64,000 bases of DNA from Carposina sasakii. Its lineage: Eukaryota; Arthropoda; Insecta; Lepidoptera; Carposinidae. The DNA is taken from assembly GCA_014607495.2 (NCBI GenBank), contig CP053160.1, positions 4,154,001-4,218,000 of the forward strand, in the 5' to 3' direction. The position numbers and the translations under genes were made by a program. The notes beneath the pieces were generated by a model. It saw nothing but the letters and a program-made list of their open reading frames with translations. It was not told the origin of the DNA and searched no databases. Shown here in pieces: positions 26,640 through 37,800 of this stretch (position 1 is its first letter; each line of letters starts with the position of its first letter).

Positions 26640-26774
26640 TTGCTGCGAAACGTTGAAGCCGGCCGGCGCGTAACATTGGCCTTACCGAGCGCACGACCTG
26701 CAAACGTGCACCGCTCACGATTGTTAGGTATAATTTTCAAACCACTAATTTGTTTCTTTTTGCTTATTTTCAGG

Positions 26775-28193
26775 ATGAAGGTCATATTAGTATGCATGGC
26801 CTTGACGGCTGTGACAATGTGCATGCCTGTAGCTGAAAAGCCCGTTGAAGCTGCGCCTGCTATCGACTCTGCTAAGAAGGCTCCGGCACAATTATCTGAT
26901 GCTCCGGCTAAACCCGAAGCGAAGCCTGATGTTGCACCAGTACCTCAAGCTCCAGCGAAACCTGAAGCTGTAGCTAAATCTGACGCCTCATCGAAAACAG
27001 ACGCGGAGGTGAAATCTGCAAATCCACCAAAAGCCGAAGAAGTCAAACCTCTATCTGAGAGCAAACCTGCAGCTGATGAAGCGAAAAAACCTGATGTGAT
27101 AGAAAAGGTCAGCAAAGATGCTTCTACGCCTGAAGCTAAAAATGCACCACTTTCAGACATTAAACCTGAGGCTGATAAAAAGCCTGAGGCCCCAAAACCA
27201 GAAGAAAAGAAGGATGAAGTAATTGAGGAAAACAAACCAGAACAAAAGTCTGTCCCAATATCAAAACCGGTAGAAAAGCCTGTGGTTGAAAAACCTGTTG
27301 AAAAATCAGCTGAACCAGAAGCGAAATCAGCTCCTGTCGCAGAAGAGAAACCAGCACCCGCTAAAGATGACAAAAAAGAAGCGGAACAAGCAATAGTAAA
27401 AGAGGTTAAAAAGTCTGCGGCTCCCGAAGAGGCCATTGATGTTGTTAATGCTGTGAAATCACCTGCGGCTATTGCTGATGACGTTGTTGATATCGCAGCG
27501 ATTATCCCTACTCCCGAAAAGAAAATCGACTTACCCGTTGCCGCGGGAAAAAGCGCTGAGCCCGTACCTGAAGCCAAGAAAGAACCATCACTTGGAGTAC
27601 CTAAAAAATCTAGCCTTAAAAAAACTGAAGCCCCTAAAGTAGAAGAGGTTAAGCCCGTCGAAGGCGATGTGAAAGTTGATGATGATAGCTTGCGTGTGGT
27701 ACGTGACACCGTTGATGACAAGGTAAAACAATCCGTTGCCCAAAAATCAGTCGAGGTTCCTAAAGCTGCCGCTAAAGAGGAATCTGCTAAACCAGTAAAA
27801 GAATCCGAAGCACCTAAAGAAGAGGATAAGAAACCTGAGACGATAAAGGAATCCAAATCTAATGAGCCAGCTAAAGAAAAGGAGGAAGTAAAACCTGAGG
27901 CAGTCAAGCCCACAGAAGAAAAGAAAGAGAAGTCTGTAATCAGCAAATCAGCAGGAGAAACCGAATCCGCAAAGCCCTCGGTACCTAAGAAGGAAGAGAA
28001 GCCAGCAGGCGATCAGCCAGGCAAGAGTTCGGAAGAGAGCAAGGAGAGCGGAGAATCGTCGGAGGAGAAAGGAAGTTCAGAGAAGAAAGATAGCTCCGAA
28101 AAGAACGACAGCTCAGAAAAGAAGGACAGCGCAGAGGTGAAAGATGCTTCAGAGAAGAAACCGGAAAAGGACGTCAGTGCGCCCAAGTCTTAG
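26775..28193 (+). CDS. Secreted Lys/Glu/Pro/Ala-rich low-complexity protein
   Basis: The start is the ATG one base after the acceptor TTATTTTCAG|G at 26773. The same frame extends 45 codons upstream, but that part lies on the intron side of the acceptor. The product is 472 residues. Residues 1 to about 16-18 (MKVILVCMALTAVTMCMP) are a signal peptide. The remainder is built from imperfect KPEA, KPVEKP and PKAEE-type units with acidic and basic residues mixed. It has only two Arg and no Phe, Trp, Tyr, His or Cys, so it must be disordered. The last ~55 residues are SSEE and SSEKKD repeats, matching the S-x-E site used by Golgi secretory kinases, so heavy phosphorylation is likely. No family was recognised; a matrix, silk-gland or haemolymph phosphoprotein is possible. 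The gene lies antisense to the S6KL-type kinase, about 0.7 kb beyond its last identified exon. Confidence 0.8.
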   Translation: MKVILVCMALTAVTMCMPVAEKPVEAAPAIDSAKKAPAQLSDAPAKPEAKPDVAPVPQAPAKPEAVAKSDASSKTDAEVKSANPPKAEEVKPLSESKPAADEAKKPDVIEKVSKDASTPEAKNAPLSDIKPEADKKPEAPKPEEKKDEVIEENKPEQKSVPISKPVEKPVVEKPVEKSAEPEAKSAPVAEEKPAPAKDDKKEAEQAIVKEVKKSAAPEEAIDVVNAVKSPAAIADDVVDIAAIIPTPEKKIDLPVAAGKSAEPVPEAKKEPSLGVPKKSSLKKTEAPKVEEVKPVEGDVKVDDDSLRVVRDTVDDKVKQSVAQKSVEVPKAAAKEESAKPVKESEAPKEEDKKPETIKESKSNEPAKEKEEVKPEAVKPTEEKKEKSVISKSAGETESAKPSVPKKEEKPAGDQPGKSSEESKESGESSEEKGSSEKKDSSEKNDSSEKKDSAEVKDASEKKPEKDVSAPKS

Positions 28194-28437
28194 ATAAGTG
28201 TAGAGAAGTGGCGGCCGGCGGTAGGCGTGTGTCGACCGACCTCGACACGCGCCCCCCGCCCCGCGGCCTCGCCGCCCGCCCAGACTGAGTGATGCATGCC
28301 GAGTGTGTGAGCCACGCCGTGGACATCCTGTCTATTCACTAGACCTAGAGACTTATTTAAATAGCCGAACCGTAAATTACCTGCGTTGTAATTAATGTCT
28401 AAAAGTAAATTAATGATTTCGGTACATACATATAGGT
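28194..28437 (+). other. 3' UTR of the secreted-protein gene, with GC-rich block
   Basis: Directly after the TAG stop, about 28205-28285 is extremely GC-rich compared with the AT-rich surroundings. It includes an inverted pair, GGCGTGTGTCGA and TCGACACGCGCC, able to form a stem. The sequence returns to AT-rich from about 28330. Confidence 0.6.
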
Positions 28438-28443
28438 AATAAA
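28438..28443 (+). terminator. Poly(A) signal AATAAA
   Basis: Canonical AATAAA about 245 bases after the stop of the secreted-protein gene, followed by T-rich sequence and TAGTGTCG. It is the first canonical signal downstream. Confidence 0.65.
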
Positions 28444-28882
28444 ATATATTTTTTATAGTGTCGTTATTTTCCTTATTGCCTCCTATTACTAACGGTTTGC
28501 CGTGTTATTACAAATAACCATATTCATTGTTCTATCTAAATACCTATAGATGTTTCATTAATTTCACTGTCCTATCGGACGTTTAAAAATTTTGCGAGAT
28601 ATATTAGATGTTCTGTAAGGCTAGATGACGACGAATGAATTAACTTTGGGAGTTTATAACAGCCGCATATGCATTAGTCTTTGAGATTTCCATTAACTGC
28701 CTAATTAAGAGATGGTGAATTGGAAAAATAATGGAAAATCGACCCTAAGTTTTATATTCTGACTCATACGGTCGTATCGGCCCCCATACCAAGTTACATA
28801 TTTTATTTTACACGACAACGATCTTCCGTTTATCCCATCCAACCTACGCTTTCAAACTTCCAACAGTATTTTAATCACTAAC

Positions 28883-31800
28883 CTCATTAGTAAGCATACG
28901 GCAGGCGATGACTCCGAGCGACCACCAGTCAACAGCATGGCCGTACGGCTCTCGACTCAGCACCTCAGGAGCTACGACAAAGAACATAGGAATGTTAGTT
29001 ATGGATAAGTACCTTCTATATTATATGTTTGACAAAGCTATGATAAACCAGTCATTCTGCAAAGAAGCCATCTTTGACTAGAAAAAACAGATAGTGCACC
29101 AAGTATATCCGGCCACTTACAACAGTCGCATGAAAGATGTTTCCTATTCCACTGGTCGTGGAGTTAACAAGAAATACTTGCGGCACTATTCGTTTAAGGT
29201 CCGATTTATCCAATGCTATCTGACGCCTATCTGAAGAACAAAGTTAATGCTGTCTCTATCTTGATAAGGTTTTAGAAAAAGTTTTAGAAATAGCATTAAC
29301 TTTATCCATCAGATAGGCTATCTGACCATTGAAAATCGCCCCTAAAATATCCCCCAAATCAATCACACACATCTTGTGCTTCACGCAACTAGCATTCCTC
29401 CATTCACTCGTAAATATTTCAAATAATAAATAAAACTCATATTTACTGTCTGTGGAAGGAACATCTTGATGACATGTAGCACACGAAGTCCTCTTGATTT
29501 CACTGATTTTAATAGGCGAGCACAATATTTTTAAAATTCGACTTAGCTATTGTATCGTCTCTATACAAAATTCAACATGGCGGCTATATTTATCGTATTT
29601 CGATAAATCGACATATCGTGTTTCGCAGGTCACGCTACTTGAGCTGGTATGCATAGTCGTCTACTGAGACTAAAATACTCAAGACATTAAAATAAAACCC
29701 CTCATGTACCTACTTATACAAAGTTCCCACTACCTCATAAACGAGAGTGATACAAGGGATAGATGACGACTGTGAATACCAGTGTACAATAAAATCGAAG
29801 TCGTAAGTGAACCCAAGGAAATAGATCATTCCTTGTTTCGATAAGGAAATAGCTTTTGACGAGAATTATGATCTTTTTCTGCATGAATCATAATAGCAAA
29901 AGTAATGATTAATTAATGAAAGGGACAATTTGGCCAAAATGAGTTACTTTATCAAGGGCTATACTTAAAAAGCTATTTCGTGATCGATGCACAATAGATT
30001 TAGATTTTTTGCTCGCTTTAAAAAACTAATATTTTGCCTCTAAGATTGATATTTTCATCTTCAGTGTAGAAGTTACGTCCATTTTTTTAAGACAGTATTC
30101 TTAAAGCTATTACATATATTATTGTTAGGCCTAAATTATAGGCACGTACTGGTTCAGTTTAGTAATATGATGGCGCTAGTACTTTTCATGAAACCTATGA
30201 AAAACAGCAAGTAGGTACCTCACGGTGATTTATTATAGACACTTGTCTTTGACTATGTCTTTATGAAAGGATACAATGTTTATAAGAGAAATTTTTTACA
30301 ACTACTAGAATATACATATTTTATCGTTTGAGCACTAATCATTAAGTGTGCAGTTAATAAATAACAACAAATCCATAATACTTCATCATTTATTCACATA
30401 TTCATATAAATTATCACAAGATTTTTTTTTGTTTATTTTTGAACTTATACATCACAACATTTAACCATCTTGTAAACTATCTTATTCATACTAATAATAT
30501 AATCTTCGTTAAAATTGCAAGTTATTTACATGTGCTATATTTTTATTAGCGATGGGCCGAATGTTAGGCAGAGTGTTCGGCCAAAGATCGTATTCGTTTC
30601 AAACAAATCACATTCGGCCCATACCTCTAGTTTATATACTTGTATAATAGTTATTCTAGTTTTAATTTATATATAATAAAGAGATTAGATGAGACACAAT
30701 CTAACAACTCACGTAAGTAAATAAAACAGGCCATTTGGTATTATCAGTGAGTGATGTGTGTGGACTCCAAATACTTATTTTATGCACATTATGGGTTAAA
30801 AGAGTCTAAATATTCTACAAGAGATGTGATACCATCTCTGTCTTACTCACTGCCCTTCTTACATGTCAAACAAAGACATAACATAACAGTTCGAAATATA
30901 TGTCAAATATGTTTTTTCACAAATACCTCCTTACTTGATAGTTCGTTTACGGTTCTTTACCGTATTCGAGCATTATATAATGAAACAAACAGATCACATA
31001 TGTATGTAATGTTTGATCTGTTTGTGATCGAATTGAACTTGTTTTATATGAAAACAGATTTTCTGTACTATAGCGCATGGAAGATCTTGAACTACCTACG
31101 CTTTATTTTAATTCATTTCCAAGAAAAAACCTAAACAGTCCATTTCATCTATTTACGTGACATCATAGACTGATAATTATATTGTCCTTTCACCGGTTAT
31201 ATTAAAATGTATCTGGGTACTTAATTAAAATTGTTCAAGGTACACGTTGATATGAAAATTACAAGTTTTTCAAGAAATCAGATTACAATCATAATATCGT
31301 CGTCATAATGCGAAATAGGGCGAATTTGTATACAGGTACAGCCACATCTTTGGTGATACAGTTCAGATAAATATAGGAATACAGTGAGATGCTAAAACAC
31401 TAAAGCTACGGTCACTAAATGAGGTAGGAGAATTAATAAAAAGAAGTTCAATCATGGATGGACTCATACTACAATGTGATGATTAACAATTGATTGACCA
31501 GCCAGTGTGGTCATTTACAACTATAAAGGCAGGTACTGGCCGGCGTTACGACGCGTAATGTAACATGTTACAAAGCTTAATATAAAATGTTACAAAGCTT
31601 AATGTATCGTTACAAAGCTAGAGTCGTTACGTGGTGAAAATAGGCGCGAACCCGCGACCATTAAGCTACTGTTACATGGATTGTTACACAACCGTATCGT
31701 AACATGCTCGCCGCGATTACATGTTACATTACACACTGTAAGAATGGTCAGTACCCAGCTTAACTCTAAAGTATATGTACTTTTAACTAACATTCTACTG

Positions 31801-34800
31801 AATTTTACATTGTTACTTAAAAACTTTAGATAAACGGGCGGTCTGTCAAGATTATAGAGTTACAGTTAATATAGAAATCACAAATATCTATATTTGATTG
31901 AACCAAGCACCTATTTATTTTTATATATAACCTATTCTAATTCTAACAAAGTTACTAATGCAATACAAAATATAGTCTAGCTTAGCTTTGCAGTGGTGTT
32001 AAGCCAGGTCCAGACTCGCGTGTTAATAAAATCTGTGTGTCTATGAGCCTTAAATCGTATTATGCATTATTTTCTGACGATTCCATCTATAGCATTTACA
32101 AATTGAGAAATAAAAAAATCTAGGCAATTTTTCTTGTTATTTATCGTACAGCTTAAATTACTTTGAGAACGTTGTATCAAGATAGAAAAGAGTTTTATTA
32201 TGAACAACGTAAGAATTAGCAATCAACTTTTATTAATATAACGTTGAGGCTAGCTCCGTAAAGGATAATGTATGTAGCTCCGGCTTTGTGTTATCCAATT
32301 GAAAACAGTTAAGTTTTTTTTTTAATTTAATTTGTTAGAAAATAACCACTTTCACACTCTATAAAAAAACACACAATTTTTATGTTGTATTCTAATAAAC
32401 TACTAAGAACACACAACATTCATTCGCTCAAATTATTACAATATCAAAAACTCTGTTAATATCACCAACTAGATCTATAGTTACATTTCAAAGACACAAA
32501 TATAGGCTTTTAAACATACTTGTAAATGTTATACGTTCAAATATATCTATACCAAATACATATACTAATTATACAGGGTGTAACAAAAAGGGTATGTTAA
32601 GCGAAAAGCTACGTAAATAGCACACTGTAGAGGACATATCCACAAAATTTGAGACTCGAAATCACATGTTTATTTTTCCCGATAGTATGGAGAATTTTTT
32701 AATATCTCAGGAATTTTCATACAATCTTGAAAAATAAACATGTGATTTCGAGTCTCAAATTTTGTGGATAGGTTATCTACAGTGGGCTATTTACCTAGCC
32801 TTTTGCTTAACATACCCTTTTTGTTACACCCTGTATATTATTAAAAACCGGAGAAACTATGCAGATTATATAGATAAATACATGAAAGTGCCTGAGGAGG
32901 GTTGGCGTCAGACAATGTGAGTTTTTAAATAACCACATTGCGCCGACCCCATAAGTAAGGGCGGGAAGATGATGATGACATTAAAGTATTAAAATCATTA
33001 CCCAAAAACCCAACGAAGAAAGCCTAAAATTTGACAAGGGGTGCATTTTGAATTTGATTAAAGCAGCAGATGGCGCTGCTAATATTGCTGTCAGCTTATC
33101 TCTCCCGTCGTCGTCGTCAGCCTATTGCAGTCCACTGCTGGACATAGGCCTCCCCCAGTGTACGGCACATGGCTCGATCTCCCGTTTTTGTCATCCAATC
33201 CCTACCAACCGTCCTCTTTAAGTCATCGGTCCATTTGGCCGGAGGGCGCCCAATGCTACGCTTGTCGAGGCGCGGTCTCCATTCGAGAACCCGCTTACTC
33301 CACCGTCCATCGGTTCTACGACAGATGTGTATAAGCACAATACATGACAAATATTCTATGTAATCTGCAGATTTCTGTTTAATATCTATTTTACACTCAA
33401 ATTGCATTAAACTAGAAAATAGTGCATTACGAAATCCCTAAAAATAACGTAATTCTAAATAATATTAAGTTCATCACAATAAAGTTTTTCACTCATATTC
33501 TCGTCGGCTTTATCACAAAGCAGCTGTTTTAACATACAAAAGGTACTACACTACACCCTGATGTTATATCGGGAATTAAACACCACTACATTATGTACAT
33601 GTATGTATAATTTGTTATATAGCAGCATGCAGATTATATAATAATTATTAGAAAGATACGTAACTCTAAAACCAAATGTTGTTCTAATATAACTCTATAT
33701 ACAAAGTATAAAATGATATATTAGTATGCAAACCATAAAATAAAAAATAAATTCCTAATGTATCCTGCAATAAGAGTTACACTGAAAAGCTATTTTACAA
33801 ACGATAAGAAAAAAAAGTCAAAGTCCGCTGGACGTAAAAAAGGTTTCCGTATGTAGCTTTTGAAATAGCTATTCAAATAACAGAACAAGTCACAATGGTT
33901 CTCGTAGATCAAGGAATTTTCTCATTTGGTAAGTATATAATTCGTCCAAATAGATTTTCAGTAGTCATAACAAATAAACTATAAAAAAAAATAAAAAAAA
34001 AATAATCGACAATAACACGATGTATCACTATGGTCTCCCGTAAGGCTCCTAAGTGCGAGCGAGCGCGCAACATCGGCAATGCGGCCCCCTGATTACGTAA
34101 AAACAGGTGCGGGGCGCGGGAGAACACCGAGCGCTCGTTGCGCGCACGCACACACTCAATAATCGCTATCGCGCTGCTTCGATTTTGCTATTGCTTTTAC
34201 GTAATCAGGGAGCTGGTCGCTGTTTGATGACTGCGCGTGCCACACCGGTTGGCGCATAGTATAAAACTAAACTTAAGACCTAATTTTTAAAAACTATAAA
34301 ATATACTTAATGAAACCCACTAAAATACACAATATAATACACGAGACAGTGGTCAGTGGTCACGTTAGCCAGCTTTACAATAAATACCTATTACACCTAT
34401 GACTCCGACCAAAACGATGTAAAATCTGACACACATGTCAAAATTGACACGACATTCATATTTAGAATCCGTATTAAACAAAAAATACTCAAAACTGAGC
34501 AGATAGTTTCCAGTAAAAGTAAGTGTAAGATAAAATAGTCCCTATTTTTATAAGCGTAAAATCGGACAGGCATTTAAATATTAAAGATATAAATTATGGA
34601 AACTACATGCATCTCTTTCACACATACATGCACAACTATACACTTACTTACTGCACTTTCTTTAGGTCAAAATTAATATATTACTAGTGGACGCCCGCGA
34701 CTCCGTCCGCGTGGAAATTGAATTATAGCTTATATGACACGTTTGTCGGTTTACCATAGCAGTGCCATCTATTGATTACTTACTCAATCCAGTCGAAAAG

Positions 34801-37800
34801 TATCGACATCTGTTAGAATCTTTTGGAGTTAATAGATAATTGTGACTGTCAATTAATTATAGACAAATAATTTGCAATAAGCTATCCTATCTCTCAAGTT
34901 GGACCAGACTGCTCACGGTGTGCCAATTTAATTTAAAATCGGTTAAGTAGTTTAGGAGTCCATCGCGGACAAACATCGTGACAGGAGATTTATATATATT
35001 AAGATTATGATTCTCATATAAAAAGTATTTGAGTATCTTTTCTGATGATACGGTATTAAGCAACAAACAAAATAACAATAAGTATTCTATAGACTTAATT
35101 TTAAGGTTAACTACCTATTTATCACACAGGTATACAATATTTACAAAAGTAAATAAAAGATAGTGATAAATCTAATATGTATCTACAATATTTTTAGTAG
35201 TCTAATTATTATTCCAGATGCCAATTATATACAAATGAGTGACATCATAGATTAAAATCTAACATAGAATTCGGATGGGAACCAAAACCAGAATGAGAAA
35301 TTCTGTCAAATATATAACTACCTTAACTAAGTTATAAAGTAGGCATGTTTTTTAACATAGCCATGTTATTATTTATTATTGTACACTAATTTAACCTATA
35401 TTATTTTTATATGCTAAGAAAAGTTAGTTATACTTATTAATTTAGTTCCATAGTTCCATATGTAAGTATATACAGGTTTGTAACGTAAAAAATATTATTT
35501 AAAATCGGTACATACATAAGTACATATTTATTTACAATTTATAACGCCAATAAATAAATATGCTTGTTTATATTTCGTGTAAATAACGTGACAAAATATG
35601 TAAAAATATAATTAAAATAATACGCTTTACATAGTCAAAACAATAATTAATTATGCAGCTTCTAAATAAAACTAGTGTGTACTGAGTAAATAAAAAAGAA
35701 CTAGTGTTTATAATATGAAAAATAAACCTTTTGTTTGTTTAATTACAAACTTTTCGGTTTTGTTCACGTTCAAAAATATAGCCAAAAACATTTCCGTACA
35801 CTCGTATACTATAGATCACAAGGACAACGTGTCGCGTATCAACTTACGGACAGTGTTGCCAACCGTAGGGGGCGGGGCCCCGGACAAGTTGTAGTTTATC
35901 TTGAAATGATACGGCTGGACCTCCGGGTACGTCATATCAAAGACGAGGTCCGCGTCCGTCAGACTCGGCATTTTGGGCACGTACTCATGACGATGCACTA
36001 TCTCATTAATGAAGACCAGCTTCTCCTGGAGCGTTTCCACTGCCTTTTCGTGCTGGTTGTTCATATCATGACCGTTGCGGGACTCTGCTAATTCACAGTA
36101 CACCGTCCACACCTCCCACGGCACAGTTTCGGGCTGAAACGGCCATCTGGTGCGGCGTTTTTGGAAGAACTCCAAACTTATCGAGCCCCTTCCTGGAGGG
36201 GAATTGGCTTCGGCACATCTCAGGAGCTCGGAGAAATCCGACACCTCCTGCTTAACGACGCGGTAAAGGGGCTCCGACTTGCAGCACACGTACGTGAAAT
36301 CGATGAAATCGCAGTCCACATCGATGTACTGAACCGACTTTATCGAGTAGCTCTCCTCGTTGTTGTACGCGAATTTTCCCGCGGACCGATGGAAGAGCAC
36401 TGTGTGGAAGATGCTGGCGACCACCTCGTCCACCTGCCGCCCTTCCATGGCCAGCTCGAAGGCAAAATGGCGCGCGTTCATGGCGGTCACAGCTTCGTCT
36501 ATGTTCGGCGCCAGGGTTGCTTCTTACGTCACAGTTAAAGATCGGCTCGCACGTAAAAACGCGCGTGCGCTGCTACTGTTCGCAGGTATTTCACTGTTAA
36601 AACACGCAATATGTTTACGAGATGTAGGATAAGCATGAAACTTTTTACGCGCCGTAACGCTATCGACACGCAAACAAAATCTATGATATGACAGTGTGAC
36701 GATAGCGTTACGGACTATCGAGAGGTTCGTGCTTGCCCCACTGTTCTTTTGAATACGGATAGATGATAAAACTTGTTAATGAGTACATAACATCATTCAT
36801 TACTATTATAATTATAACTGTTAATATAAAACCATGGTGTGTAGAAGTTAATTCAATTAATAAAAGTAGGTTAAATGGGTTATTTATAATGTACACACAC
36901 ACAATTAGTTATCAACAAGAAACAGACTAACTTTTCTATTGCTGCGTTTTATCCGGCTTTTAAAACACTTCGGGGTCTACGAGACGCCTGAAACACGCGA
37001 TCATACTATGTATTCAATTCATATATATGTACAAGAAATCGACATAATTATCGGCATGTATGCTAAGCGGGAATAAAATCATTATCAATGTCGCTGTTCT
37101 TTCCTTTGCACAGTCGACTTAAGCCGAGGGTAAATAGAAGAAAAGACCATCACGACGTTCATACACGACTGTCTTCCCAGAATGGGGTGACCAGAACCTG
37201 CAAAATCACGAAGGAGATCGCACAGCCACGTTTAGCATGGACCGGGTGGATGTAAAAGAACAAGTGACAGTGACAAGTCGCTACCTCATTGCCTAAAGGA
37301 ACGCCCACCCTCCGTCGTCGTCAGTTCCCTAGTCTACTCTTACAATATGGACATAGACAAGATGCAACTTTTGTATTCTAGTGAAGCCCCGTATCAGCAC
37401 AGAAGTCGGGTTTTCACAGTAAGAGTACGCTCGGACGCTACGTATTGGTTACCGACGTCCGAGTGCGCTCAGCTTAGATGTTTACACGATATGAGTAGCC
37501 CACTCGATCGGAGCGCACTGTAAAAAACCTGGCATAAATTGAAGAAAACTCACCCATATATTTGAGGGTGCCGCAAATGGTGCGGGTCCGAGCCCCTATC
37601 GACAGCCACTTTGACAGTCCGAAGTCAATAAGCCTGATGTGGTAGTCCGCGTCTAGCAGTATATTCTCCGGCTTCAAATCGCGGTAGATTACACCCGCGT
37701 TGTGGAGGAAATCTAGAATAATAGAGAATAGTATGATTATTCTCGTAGTCTCGAAATGTAGCAGACTGAAGTGGCAGTGGGCAGGCCACAGACATCTATC

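Larger units (their letters stand above)
28972..32571. other. Kinase intron 6, distal part: non-coding with small repeats
   Basis: This contains the MITE at 29197, a small hAT-like palindrome at 30543 and an AT-rich open frame at 30751-31134 without homology. At 31556-31620 TGTTACAAAGCTTAA is repeated about three times, next to GTAACATGTTAC-type palindromes. No further gene was recognised. Confidence 0.45.

Noticed and set aside
26945..27946. 333-residue open frame antisense to the secreted-protein gene
   Set aside because: It is Ser/Phe/Leu/Ala-rich, exactly the complement of a Lys/Glu/Ala/Pro-rich coding sequence in which stop complements are rare. No independent start context or domain.
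30751..31134. 127-residue + strand frame
   Set aside because: AT-rich, hydrophobic composition without homology, good splice sites or start context, inside an intron with a local palindrome (GATCACATATG...). Treated as chance.
35735..36632. Three + strand open frames across Atg101
   Set aside because: They are antisense shadows of the conserved Atg101 frame and show no homology.
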